DNA from: a virus | Direction: 5' to 3' (one strand) | DNA length: 64,000 bases | Virus record (IMG/VR): IMGVR_UViG_3300042319_003013 | Location: 1 to 64,000 of that record | In this document: positions 51,969 through 61,591 of the stretch, one piece after another | Position numbering within the stretch: the stretch's first letter is position 1 | Layout of the letters: every line of letters starts with the position of its first letter | Made by a program: the position numbers and the translations under genes | Notes under the pieces: generated by a model | What the model was told of the DNA's origin: nothing | The model's input: only the letters and a program-made list of their open reading frames with translations | The model's database searches: none

Positions 51969-54900
51969 ATGATAAAGCTTTTTGGTTCTCACGGTAGCTA
52001 CATGATGTTTACCGACGGCACATCTGCCGTTGTGATTGACTCAATTACTAACATGGTCGACGAGGTAGGTACGTTAAGCAACCTCTCGTATATACAGCCG
52101 TGGAATACAGAAGCTTCAGCAGATCAAGTTCACTTTGACCTCGCGTCTGGCGCGCTGGCTGATCTCCGCATCAGTGCAATCACCGCCTCTGGACGTATGT
52201 ACACGATACCTAAGGCAGCGCAAGCAGAGGCTAAGAGGGCCTTAGAGTGGCGTAAGGAGCATCGCCGTGGTGGAACGCCTGTTGGTCTCAACACAGCGCG
52301 TATACTCGCCAACGGCGGACAGATCGGACTGGCCAAGGTCCGCCACATCGCAAAGTACTTCCCACGACATGAGGTAGATAAGAAAGGCAAAGGCTACAAG
52401 CCAGGCTCAGACGGATTTCCATCGAACGGTCGCATCGCCTGGGCACTCTGGGGCGGCGACGCCGCGTGGCGCTGGGCACAGCAGATCGTTGAACGCGAAA
52501 ACAAGAAGGCTGTAAGCGCCGGCGCATTTATCGTTGCTGATGATGACTATTACGGAATGGCGACAAGTTACGACGCCGACGTCAACGCATTTAGACTTGC
52601 CGAAGAAGATCAAGAAAACGGTCCAGAGTTTGTGGCTCGTATTCGTCTCGATGACGGATCTATCGATCGCCTATACATGATCAATGAAGACGGCGAGGCA
52701 TACGTCTGGGACGGTGGCGGTTGGGACGATCTCGCGCATGTTGACAGTGATATCGCAACATACGACAAGGCGCTTGACGACATATATGACACGGCTGAGA
52801 AGACGCATGTGCCTATTGATGCCGAGTCAGCACTTATTCTTTCAGCGCGATTCCAGCAGCAACCGTTTGAAAAGACGGGTGTCTACGAGCTATATCCAGA
52901 AGAGGCTGAACTTATGGCCGCTGAGCTCGGAGACATTGACTGGGGAATCATCGACAACACGATCGTTGCCGCTGGTCCAGAAGGCGCGATCAATCCAGCA
53001 GACAACGTTTATTCTCCAAAAGAACGTGCGGCAAACGCGCAGAAACAAGTACGCGATAAAGGTGGAAAGTTTGCGCGCATGGGTTCACGTGTTTCAGTTG
53101 GCGGCAATCCAGCAAACACCGGACGTATCACCGCGATTGACAAAGGCACGCAGAGTGTAACAGTAAAGATGGACTCGGGAGAGTCTGTGCGGGTTGCTGG
53201 AACAGACACACAGGCGGTCGCTGACACAGCAAGGTCTGGCGGTGAAGGTGTCGCCACACCAAGCAACATGCCACTTGATACATCTGGAATCCTTGGTCAA
53301 CCACGAACTCCGATGAACTCGCCTAACGCGCGAATTCCAGGTACACTTCCTCCGCTAACACCTGGAGACCTACAACAGGTCTTGTACAACTACCCAGCAT
53401 GGGTAAACGGACAACGACAGTCAGCTCAGCAGAATACGTTTGTAAAGCCAACACAGCCTACAAAGGAAGAAACAAGCGCTTCTTGGGATAAATATGTTGC
53501 AGGTCGTGAAAAACTTACCGGCCAAAAAGCGTTTACAGGTGATCGCCGTGAACATCCGTTATTCAAAGATCTTTTTAAGAAAAATCCGCTGTATCACCTG
53601 TACTACAATCCTACAGGATTTTCAGCATCAGCAGATGTAGAAGAGAAGAAGACGATCAAGCAAGTTGCTGATGAGTACAAGTTAACCAATAAAGGACCCG
53701 GCAAACCTCTTACACCAGAAACTTCTGACGTTCAGCCAGTGTATATGGCGATTGTTTCTCCAGACGATCCGTCCGCTGTGTTTGACCTGATCTCAATTGT
53801 TCCTGCTGGAACAGACTCGCTGCGTCCTATGGTGTTTAAGCGAACAGATAAGAAGTGGGTACCGGACGAAGGTATCCTAAGCGATCTAACATCTGCAACT
53901 CCACCACCAGTTGTTCCGCTTAGCGGAGATGCGTATACCGATGTTCTTGCACAGATCGACGGCGGAACAACCGCGTCTGCGTTGCATGCGCTAGCCGCCG
54001 CTGGAATTCTCGTAGCTGAAGAACAAGACCTTATGCGCGCTCTTATTGAGATTGCCGATAAGTACGGCAAGTTCAATGAAGACGGCACAGGCATCTGGGC
54101 TGGTTACACGCCAGCGGCTGAGAACAAGGTAGCTGATATCGGCGTTAAATGTGAAAACTGCGTTTTCTACACGCACGATGAAAACGACAACGATGTCTGT
54201 CGAATCATCTCTCTGCCGATTGAAGATGAAGGTAAGTGTCGTTTTGCTGTAATTCCAGACGGAGTTGTAAAGGTAAATGTAACGGCAAGCGCAACAGAGT
54301 TTGCGCAGGGCGGTCTCGATAAGAACCGCGGTAACGCTGAAAAACTTCGTCGCTACTGGGTCTACGGACGCGGTGCTGCAAAGATCAAGTGGGGTCTACC
54401 GGGTGACTGGTCACGTTGTGTACGCCACCTTGGCAAATACATGGGCCCACGTGCAAAGGGATATTGCCAGTTGCGTCACAAGGACGCACTTCATATCTAC
54501 ACATCAACACACGCGAAGATGCTCCACGGCGGTAAGAGCAAGAATCAATCCGTTAATGAGTTCATCATTGAGCAGCCTGTGTACGACATCTTTGGTTCAA
54601 ACAAGAAGAAAAAGACCAAGAAGTATCTAACAGCTGCCGAGGCGTCAGATGGCTTTAAGGCCGAGTACGCAGAGCTTGTAGATCACGACGGTGTCGTCGG
54701 TTACGGCTCTGGAACAGATGTCACCGAAGACGACATGCGCCTAAGTCTTGAAGAGATCTACGCGATCGAAGATGACAACTATGAAGCTGACTGGGCGCCT
54801 GAAGCAGGCGTTGTGGCGCTCATGGCCGAGCTTGATGACATTGATTCGTTGACAGCCGCAGGTGGAGTTGATCGTAATCGCGGAAAAGCCGAGAAGCTAC

Positions 54901-57425
54901 GTCACTACTGGTTGTTTGGTCGCGGCGCGTTGAAGATCCGCTGGAACACGCCAGGCGACTGGACGCGTTGCTTCCACCATCTCGCAAAGTACATGGGTCC
55001 ACGAGCCAAGGGCTACTGTGCACTTCGTCACAAGGAGGCGACAGGCGTCTGGCCTGGCAGCAAGTACAACGTCGGCAAGAAGAACGCCAAGTCAATCAAG
55101 GCAAGTGGTTTTGATCTTGTCGATGAAGAAGCAGTTATTGACGCAATCGTGCGACAGGCGGAGGCACAGGAGGCACGCGATCGTGTACTCACGGCGTCGG
55201 CTGAAGACACGATGATGGGTTCAAAGTTCATGATCCCGCTGGTCATACCTGAAGATACTGAGTCAGGTGACGGTCGAAAGTTTAAGAAAAATGCGATCAG
55301 TGTCCGTGCCTTGCCGCTGCCTCTACTCTGGCAGATCAAGACCGCAGATGGCCACAATGGCTCTGTCGTTGTAGGTCGTATTGACAAGATGGAACGTACC
55401 GAGAACGGTATTGGAAATGCGCATGGAGTATTTGACACAAACGCATACGGCAAAGAGGCCGAGCGTATGGTCCGTCAAGGATTCCTACGCGGAGTATCAG
55501 CAGACCTCGATCGTTTTGAGGCAAATGAAGATGCAAAGGACGAAGCCGCAGATTCTCCAAAAGAGAAGAAAATTGGCGGTGATAAAATAACAATCACAAA
55601 GGCCAGGGTTATGGCTGTCACAATTGTTCCAAAGCCTGCATTCGAAGAATGCAAGATCTACTTGGAGGATGTAGCAGACACATCTGGAGAATCCCAGGAG
55701 GGAAATATGGAACAGATTCCAGACGGAGTCTACGTAGAAGAAGATATGGATCCGATGGACGCAGCCGCGATCGTGGCCTGCGGAATTCTTGCTGGGGCGA
55801 TCCCAACAGTTCCACCTTCTGACTGGTTTGTAAATCCGCAACTTAGCGGACCTACACCACTTACAGTTGATGATCTTGGCCGAGTGTTTGGCCACATCGC
55901 GTCGTGGCAGACAGACCACATCGGCATGCGTAGCGGTACCCGCGCGCCAAAGAGTCGCACAGGTTACGCGTACTTCCACACAGGTGTTGTTCGCGCAGAT
56001 GACGGCAAGGACTATCCTGTCGGTCAACTGACGCTCGCAGGTGGACACGCATCACTTGAGGCCAGCGCACTAGAAGCCGCCCGCCACTATGACGACACTG
56101 GTTCAGCGATCGCAGACGTTCACGCCGGCGAAGATGCCTACGGCATCTGGGTCGCAGGTGCGCTTCGTCCAAACGCAACGCCTGAGCAGATTCGTGCATT
56201 GCGTGCATCAGCTCCGTCGGGTGACTGGCGTCCGATCAACGGCGCGCTTGAACTTGTTGCTGTGTGTCAGGTAAACGTGCCCGGCTTCCCGATCGCACGC
56301 GCACGCGTTGCATCAGGTCAGGTCTACGCTCTCGTCGCCGCAGGTGCCCAGGTACTTGCAAAGATGAAGGTAGATCCAATGGCTGAACTCACAAGTCGCA
56401 TCGCAAAGCTTGAAGGAAAAGAAAACGCAGAACTTGCGGCACAGGCCTTGGAGCTTTCAAACCGCGTACGCAGTAGCTTTGAGTATGAGACATTCGGATA
56501 CATCTCGAAGGCGGCCCGTGAGCGTCTAGCAAGTGAAGGCAAGGCTCTTCCAGATGGTTCATATCCAATCCGCAACGAGGAAGACCTCAAGAACGCGATC
56601 CAAGCGTACGGCCGTTCAAAGCCAGGTAAGCGTGCCGCGGTTCGCCGTCACATCATCAAGAAGGCGCGAGGACTTGGTAAGTCCGAGCTGGTTCCAGAAC
56701 AGTGGAAGACAGCAGGTCTCATTGACGAAGAAGTTGTTACCGATATCCAAGCACGAGTAGCGGCTGCGAAAACAGCTGCGGAAAGCGCAACTGCGGAGAA
56801 CACTCGAAAGATCGAAGAACTCCGTGCCCGCGTGGCCTCAGCCAAGGAGGGGCTTTTAGCAGCCCTACCAGCGGTGAAACCGAATAGTCCAGAAGCAGTT
56901 TCCAATACACCTGGGAAATATATCTCTGGCGTCAACCAACCCCGTGACGTAAAGGGAAAGTTTAGGGATGTGCTCGCACGTCTCAAGCAAGACCTTGGAA
57001 CAGGTGGAAACGCGCAGCTGATGGAGAAGCTCGAGGAAGCACAGAATAACGAAAGTCTTGGCGACTACGACGCCGCGGCGAAGTCTTCTGCGCAACTTAT
57101 TAGCCTTATCGACCGCCTTGATTCTGGGGCTTTAGACGCCACAGCCCTTGGAAACGTTAGGGAATCAGCAAGGTTGTTAGGCCAGGTCCTGTCAAACCTT
57201 CCACTTCCTTTTGGTAAAGAGGCACAGAAGGTTCGATTTAGTGACCTGCCGCCAGTTCTTAGGGATCTGATCGACGACATGATCGCAAAGGTTGAGGCGA
57301 AGATCGGCAAGGAAGACGCCGACATCGCCACCGAGTCACTCCGCAGCTATAAGTCTGGCGGAGACGTGTATTCTCAGAGTGAGGTCTCATCAGAGATGAG
57401 CAAGCTGTTGAGATTATTGACATAA
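51969..57425 (+). CDS. Capsid maturation protease fused to several other domains (1818 residues)
   Basis: Segments: about 76-174, a basic helical module (ALEWRKEHRRGGTPVGLNTA...GRIAWALWGGDAAWRWA); 345-420, VRDKGGKFARMGSRVSVGG with an SH3-like repeat; two copies of a KNRGNAEKLRRYW...GDWSRCVRHLGKYMGPRAKGYC module (about 781-850 and 967-1036); prohead serine protease (about 1080-1235) with DGHNGS (near 1128) and RGVSADLD (near 1175); a family-typical following domain (1278-1455); a DUF6582-like segment (1508-1580); and a helical C-terminus with RDVKGKF. Protease function is inferred from position before the capsid gene and the His/Ser motifs. Confidence 0.75.
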   Translation: MIKLFGSHGSYMMFTDGTSAVVIDSITNMVDEVGTLSNLSYIQPWNTEASADQVHFDLASGALADLRISAITASGRMYTIPKAAQAEAKRALEWRKEHRRGGTPVGLNTARILANGGQIGLAKVRHIAKYFPRHEVDKKGKGYKPGSDGFPSNGRIAWALWGGDAAWRWAQQIVERENKKAVSAGAFIVADDDYYGMATSYDADVNAFRLAEEDQENGPEFVARIRLDDGSIDRLYMINEDGEAYVWDGGGWDDLAHVDSDIATYDKALDDIYDTAEKTHVPIDAESALILSARFQQQPFEKTGVYELYPEEAELMAAELGDIDWGIIDNTIVAAGPEGAINPADNVYSPKERAANAQKQVRDKGGKFARMGSRVSVGGNPANTGRITAIDKGTQSVTVKMDSGESVRVAGTDTQAVADTARSGGEGVATPSNMPLDTSGILGQPRTPMNSPNARIPGTLPPLTPGDLQQVLYNYPAWVNGQRQSAQQNTFVKPTQPTKEETSASWDKYVAGREKLTGQKAFTGDRREHPLFKDLFKKNPLYHLYYNPTGFSASADVEEKKTIKQVADEYKLTNKGPGKPLTPETSDVQPVYMAIVSPDDPSAVFDLISIVPAGTDSLRPMVFKRTDKKWVPDEGILSDLTSATPPPVVPLSGDAYTDVLAQIDGGTTASALHALAAAGILVAEEQDLMRALIEIADKYGKFNEDGTGIWAGYTPAAENKVADIGVKCENCVFYTHDENDNDVCRIISLPIEDEGKCRFAVIPDGVVKVNVTASATEFAQGGLDKNRGNAEKLRRYWVYGRGAAKIKWGLPGDWSRCVRHLGKYMGPRAKGYCQLRHKDALHIYTSTHAKMLHGGKSKNQSVNEFIIEQPVYDIFGSNKKKKTKKYLTAAEASDGFKAEYAELVDHDGVVGYGSGTDVTEDDMRLSLEEIYAIEDDNYEADWAPEAGVVALMAELDDIDSLTAAGGVDRNRGKAEKLRHYWLFGRGALKIRWNTPGDWTRCFHHLAKYMGPRAKGYCALRHKEATGVWPGSKYNVGKKNAKSIKASGFDLVDEEAVIDAIVRQAEAQEARDRVLTASAEDTMMGSKFMIPLVIPEDTESGDGRKFKKNAISVRALPLPLLWQIKTADGHNGSVVVGRIDKMERTENGIGNAHGVFDTNAYGKEAERMVRQGFLRGVSADLDRFEANEDAKDEAADSPKEKKIGGDKITITKARVMAVTIVPKPAFEECKIYLEDVADTSGESQEGNMEQIPDGVYVEEDMDPMDAAAIVACGILAGAIPTVPPSDWFVNPQLSGPTPLTVDDLGRVFGHIASWQTDHIGMRSGTRAPKSRTGYAYFHTGVVRADDGKDYPVGQLTLAGGHASLEASALEAARHYDDTGSAIADVHAGEDAYGIWVAGALRPNATPEQIRALRASAPSGDWRPINGALELVAVCQVNVPGFPIARARVASGQVYALVAAGAQVLAKMKVDPMAELTSRIAKLEGKENAELAAQALELSNRVRSSFEYETFGYISKAARERLASEGKALPDGSYPIRNEEDLKNAIQAYGRSKPGKRAAVRRHIIKKARGLGKSELVPEQWKTAGLIDEEVVTDIQARVAAAKTAAESATAENTRKIEELRARVASAKEGLLAALPAVKPNSPEAVSNTPGKYISGVNQPRDVKGKFRDVLARLKQDLGTGGNAQLMEKLEEAQNNESLGDYDAAAKSSAQLISLIDRLDSGALDATALGNVRESARLLGQVLSNLPLPFGKEAQKVRFSDLPPVLRDLIDDMIAKVEAKIGKEDADIATESLRSYKSGGDVYSQSEVSSEMSKLLRLLT

Positions 57426-57458
57426 GACATTTTAGTTAGTGTTATTGTTATTCCTAGG

Positions 57459-57534
57459 TGAGTGCCTCTGCACATCGGTGCAAGAGTCCCTCTCCATGGA
57501 CAGAAGCCCCAGATAGACCTAAAGTGGGTCTATC
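57459..57534 (+). promoter_or_regulatory. Structured 5' leader of the capsid gene
   Basis: Two hairpins: CTCTGCAC-ATCG-GTGC-A-AGAG (57466-57486) and GATAGACC-[7]-GGTCTATC (57512-57534). They lie between the protease stop and the capsid ribosome binding site and may tune translation, mark an RNA-processing site or attenuate transcription. Confidence 0.5.
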
Positions 57535-57558
57535 GTGACTGATCCCGGAGGAGGGACA

Positions 57559-59463
57559 GTGGACCGTATCAAACAACAGCTCGACACGATCGATAGCTTG
57601 ACCGACGACCAAATCGCCGAGTTGCAAGCTGAAATCGTTACCGAGTTCGAAACGGTTGAGGGTCAGGAGCCAACAGCACAGACAGTGGATGCTATGACGC
57701 AACTTGCGGACATGCTCGACACGGTACGTGGTGAAGCTAAGCGTCGTGAAGCTCTTGCACAAGAGCTTGCAGCACGTGCAGCCGAAGCCGCAATGCGTGT
57801 TAAGGGTGAAGCAGTTGAGAGCATGGATCAGACTCCAGAAGAGATGCCAGCAGAAGAAATGCCAGCAGCTCCAATGGAAGAAGAGAAGCCAGAAGAAGAA
57901 AAGCCAGAAACTCCTGAAGAGGAAAAGAAGGCAGCTCCAATGGCGGAAGCATCAACAGAAGTGATCGAAGCATCTGAACTTTCAACCACAGAAGAAGCAG
58001 CAACAGCTGAAGCAGCAGTAGCTCCAGAAGCAACCGTAGAGGCCGCAGTCGCGGAAGAAGCAGTTGCAGAGGCAGCGATTGAAGTGCCAGCCGAAGCTGA
58101 AGCAAGCACATCAACAGAAATTACCAATGCTCCACAAGAGCAGGAAGCCCAGGAGGCAACCATGACTGCCGCGGCAGACAACACAGGCTTGGAAGTAGAA
58201 TTCCAAGCCCCAGCCGACCGTCAACCAAGCCAGAAGGAAACAGCACCAGTGGCAATCACTGCTGGCGCAGACATCCCTGGTTACACGGCCGGATCACCAA
58301 TGAAAGATGCTCAAGAAATTGCAGAAGCTATGGCTTCACGCTTGCACGGTTTGCGCCGTGTAAAGGGTGGCGACGGCGAACAGCACATCGTGGCATCGAT
58401 CACAACCAAGTACCCAGAATCACGTGTTCTTACCCAGGACACTGACAGCAACATCGCAAAGATGAAGGCAGTTATGTCGCCAGAAGCACTCGTTGCTTCC
58501 GGTGGTCACTCAACACCGTTTGAAGTCAAGTATGACATCTTCGGTTTTGGATCAACTGACCGTCCAATCCGCGACTCGCTTCCACGATTCTCGGCAGACC
58601 GCGGTGGTATCCGTTACATCGTTCCGCCAGTGCTGAGCGAATACGGAGACGCAGTTGGCATCTGGACAGCAGCAAATGATGCAGCAGGTTCCCCAGACCC
58701 AGCAACAAAGTCAAGCTTGACCGTATCTGCAGCAACAGAAACAACAGTCGCAACTGACGCTGTTACTTTGCAACTGCAGTTCGGCAACCTCATGACACGT
58801 GCCTACCCAGAGTTGATTGCTCGTCACAACGAGCTTGCTTTGGTTCAGCACGCACGTGAGGCCGAGCAGTACCTCGCTGGCAAGTTGACATCTGGTTCGA
58901 CAGCTGTTACGACAACAAGCCTTATCGGCGTTGCTCGTGACTTCCTCGTTCAGGTTGGTCGTGCAGCAGTAGCTATGCGTAGCCGTCATCGTTTGTCCCC
59001 AGATCACAAGTTGCGCGTAATCGCACCAGCTTGGATCAAGGACGCAATGGTGGCAGACCTTACGTTGGCAATGCCTGGCGACAACTCAATGAATGCAACT
59101 GGTGAAATCGATGGATACCTCGCAGCTCGCGGTGTTCAGATCACCTACTCGCATGACTTGAACGTCTACGGCACACAGTCATCGTCTGCAGCACTCAACG
59201 AGTTCCTAGACACGTTCACCTGGTACATCTTTGCAGAAGGAACATTCTTGTTCCTCGACGGTGGCACCTTGGACGTAGGCATCATCCGCGACTCCACACT
59301 CGTGGGAACCAACGACTACAAGATGTTCGTTGAAACCTTCGAAGGAATCGCAAAGGTTGGCGTCGAGTCACTCGTAGTCACATCGACCATCTCGGTTAAC
59401 GGTGTTGCAGCAGCACTCCGTGACACCACAGGTGGCGCAACAGCAGCAGCTATCGAGTACTAA
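57559..59463 (+). CDS. Major capsid protein with acidic N-terminal extension
   Basis: 634 residues from GTG 57559, chosen for GGAGGAGGGAC directly upstream; an in-frame GTG at 57535 touches the leader hairpin and has no site. N-terminal coiled coil (1-85), then a low-complexity Glu/Pro/Ala region (about 90-200) that probably acts as a scaffold (delta-domain) removed by the neighbouring protease, then an HK97-type capsid core (about 240-634) including YPELIARHNELALVQHAREAEQYLAGKL and KLRVIAPAWIKDAMVADL. Confidence 0.8.
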   Translation: MDRIKQQLDTIDSLTDDQIAELQAEIVTEFETVEGQEPTAQTVDAMTQLADMLDTVRGEAKRREALAQELAARAAEAAMRVKGEAVESMDQTPEEMPAEEMPAAPMEEEKPEEEKPETPEEEKKAAPMAEASTEVIEASELSTTEEAATAEAAVAPEATVEAAVAEEAVAEAAIEVPAEAEASTSTEITNAPQEQEAQEATMTAAADNTGLEVEFQAPADRQPSQKETAPVAITAGADIPGYTAGSPMKDAQEIAEAMASRLHGLRRVKGGDGEQHIVASITTKYPESRVLTQDTDSNIAKMKAVMSPEALVASGGHSTPFEVKYDIFGFGSTDRPIRDSLPRFSADRGGIRYIVPPVLSEYGDAVGIWTAANDAAGSPDPATKSSLTVSAATETTVATDAVTLQLQFGNLMTRAYPELIARHNELALVQHAREAEQYLAGKLTSGSTAVTTTSLIGVARDFLVQVGRAAVAMRSRHRLSPDHKLRVIAPAWIKDAMVADLTLAMPGDNSMNATGEIDGYLAARGVQITYSHDLNVYGTQSSSAALNEFLDTFTWYIFAEGTFLFLDGGTLDVGIIRDSTLVGTNDYKMFVETFEGIAKVGVESLVVTSTISVNGVAAALRDTTGGATAAAIEY

Positions 59464-59493
59464 ACCACTCGGTAGTAGTAAGCAATTTGTAGT

Positions 59494-59519
59494 GGAGGGG
59501 CCTGGAGACAGGCCTCTCC
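59494..59519 (+). terminator. Hairpin after capsid gene
   Basis: 11-bp stem GGAGGGGCCTG / CAGGCCTCTCC (one G-U) with a GAGA tetraloop; probably partial terminator or mRNA stabiliser after the capsid message. Confidence 0.75.
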
Positions 59520-59556
59520 AAGACAAAACAAACACACAAGGAACTTAGAGGAAAAA

Positions 59557-60432
59557 ATGGCATTTCCAAAAGATGGAGTTGTAGTCGCACCTGCGATTGA
59601 GCCAGCAGACTACGGTCTGCTTTCGGTGGCTAAGCCTGCGCCGACTACTTTGCCTGACGAGGATCGGTGGATCCGTACGTTTGCGCAAGAGTGGGATACG
59701 AGTATCTACTCGGCAAAGAATTGGGACGACACTGACACAACGTCAGCGTCAATTGCTTCAGACAGTACCCCAACGCGATACACACAGATCAAGCCATTTT
59801 TTATTGAAGTAGAAGAACAGATTTCAACATTTGGGTATACTGCACTTGATCGCTTTGACAGAATTTCGCGACAAATTGAGGGCATTACACAAAAGGCAAT
59901 TGAGCAAGAACTTTGGGACGGCGCAATTCGCGAGGGAGAGTCACACGACGATATCGCATTGTCAGCCTCTACCGCGACGGTACTAAACAGCGGAACAGCG
60001 ATCAGCGCGGCGAGAGCACTCGCGCTTCTTGATTTTAAGATCGGATCATCGTCCCCGTGTGGTGAGCAGGGCGTCATTCATATGACACGTGATATCGCAG
60101 GACTTCTTTCCGCAAGCTATATGCTTTTTCATAAGGAAGACGGGCGCATTGAGACAGTCGCTGGAACTCCGGTTATCATCGGATCTGGTTACTCTGGCAC
60201 AGGTCCAACTGGTGCTACTGGAGCAACTGCAACTGATGCAAATAAATGGATGTACGGCACTGGCTCAGTGCATGTATACGTCGGAAAAATTGATGTTGTA
60301 AACGACAACAACGGTCAAGCATACGATGTCAGCGGAAACCAAAATGACATGAAGCTCAAGGCAATTCGCCCAGCGGCGGTTTACTTTGATACAACAATTC
60401 ATCTAGCAGTCAGAGTAGACCTGACAGTCTAA
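59557..60432 (+). CDS. Second capsid-like structural protein
   Basis: 291 residues. The central FFIEVEEQISTFGYTALDRFDRISRQIEGITQKAIEQELWDG and the following VIHMTRDIAGLLSASYM resemble the spine helix and P-domain of HK97-fold capsid or encapsulin-like proteins. A Gly/Thr-rich stretch (GTGPTGATGATATD) interrupts the C-terminal part. It may be a minor capsid (vertex) or decoration protein. RBS AGGAACTTAGAGG. Confidence 0.55.
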   Translation: MAFPKDGVVVAPAIEPADYGLLSVAKPAPTTLPDEDRWIRTFAQEWDTSIYSAKNWDDTDTTSASIASDSTPTRYTQIKPFFIEVEEQISTFGYTALDRFDRISRQIEGITQKAIEQELWDGAIREGESHDDIALSASTATVLNSGTAISAARALALLDFKIGSSSPCGEQGVIHMTRDIAGLLSASYMLFHKEDGRIETVAGTPVIIGSGYSGTGPTGATGATATDANKWMYGTGSVHVYVGKIDVVNDNNGQAYDVSGNQNDMKLKAIRPAAVYFDTTIHLAVRVDLTV

Positions 60433-60452
60433 TCCTAAGGAGAAAAGAAAAC

Positions 60453-61505
60453 ATGGCAACCCAAGATTACGCAGCAAGTATTCAAGGCGTATCGATCCGC
60501 ATCACGCGCCTCGACGCTTCTGGTAACTTGCTTAACAACGCAGGCGATAGCTACACAACAAGCGGCTTTATGCGCTTGTCATTTACACCTGAGTACGAAG
60601 ACGGCGATGAAATCACAGAAAAGTCCGCAAACGGAACAATCTGCGTTTCATACAAGGCACCTGACACACTCAAGCGTGTGACGATGGAACTCGCTATCTG
60701 CGAACCAGACCCAGAACTGACCGAGCTCATGTCCGGTGGTCTCTTGCTTCGCAAGAACCTCGGATCATTTGCATCGCCAGATAACAAGAGCATTGGTTGG
60801 TCATCGCCTGGTATTGGTGACGACCCAGCCGGCTACGGTGTCGCCATTGAGTGCTGGTCATTTGCAGTGGCAAACGGTAAGCGAGCAGCAACGCTTCCTT
60901 ACTTCCACTGGGTATTCCCTTACTGCCGTATGCGTCAAAGCGGTGACCGTGTTATTGAAAACGGCATGCTTGCGACGACGTTTGAAGGCTACAGCATCGG
61001 TAACTCACTCTTCGGTGACGGACTCGATGACCGTTGGGAGTTCCCAGTTGCAACAGAACGTCCGTACTCGTACGCACGTTCGTCGTGGGCTCCAACCGGA
61101 CGCAAGGGCTTCTACACATGGCACGGAGATCTCACAGCTGCAACAACACTTGGAGCACGCACAAGCTCAACAGCAACAATCACCACAGGCACAGACCACG
61201 GATTTGTTGCTGGAGACACAGTTACAGTTGCTGGTCTGACAAGCACCTACGCTCCTTTAAACGGAACTTACACAATTGTTTCAGCACCTACAACAACAAC
61301 GTTTACGTACACAACCACAACAACAGGTTCAATCACATCTGGTGCGGCGGTTGGTACGGCGGTTGTTACAGCGAATAGTCGTGCGGTTACAGACTTTGCT
61401 TCGCAAGGTTCAACAACTGCTTACAACGTTCCTGGTAACGCGGACTTCAACGCAGATAACGCGATCGACTTCATCATCGCGTCAACTGAGGACCCAACAT
61501 CGTAG
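60453..61505 (+). CDS. Major tail protein (tube) with Ig-like insertion
   Basis: 350 residues after AAGGAGAAAAG. VSIRITRLDASGNLL...FMRLSFTPEYEDGDEITEKSANGTICVSYKAPDTLKRVTMEL is the beta-sandwich pattern of long-tail tube proteins. A Thr-rich C-terminal insertion (about 228-300: GTDHGFVAGDTVTVAG...TTTTFTYTTTTTGSITSG) resembles surface-exposed Ig-like tail domains. Terminated by an 11-bp hairpin, consistent with high expression. Confidence 0.7.
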   Translation: MATQDYAASIQGVSIRITRLDASGNLLNNAGDSYTTSGFMRLSFTPEYEDGDEITEKSANGTICVSYKAPDTLKRVTMELAICEPDPELTELMSGGLLLRKNLGSFASPDNKSIGWSSPGIGDDPAGYGVAIECWSFAVANGKRAATLPYFHWVFPYCRMRQSGDRVIENGMLATTFEGYSIGNSLFGDGLDDRWEFPVATERPYSYARSSWAPTGRKGFYTWHGDLTAATTLGARTSSTATITTGTDHGFVAGDTVTVAGLTSTYAPLNGTYTIVSAPTTTTFTYTTTTTGSITSGAAVGTAVVTANSRAVTDFASQGSTTAYNVPGNADFNADNAIDFIIASTEDPTS

Positions 61506-61517
61506 TTTCCATAATCT

Positions 61518-61559
61518 GAGCGTGGCGCGCGTAGTAATATATACTTAAGCGCCACGCTC
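61518..61559 (+). terminator. Strong hairpin after tail tube gene
   Basis: Perfect 11-bp stem GAGCGTGGCGC / GCGCCACGCTC with a 20-nt AT-rich loop. Confidence 0.75.
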
Positions 61560-61591
61560 ATTGGAAAAGCTACGGATAGATAGGAACTTTG

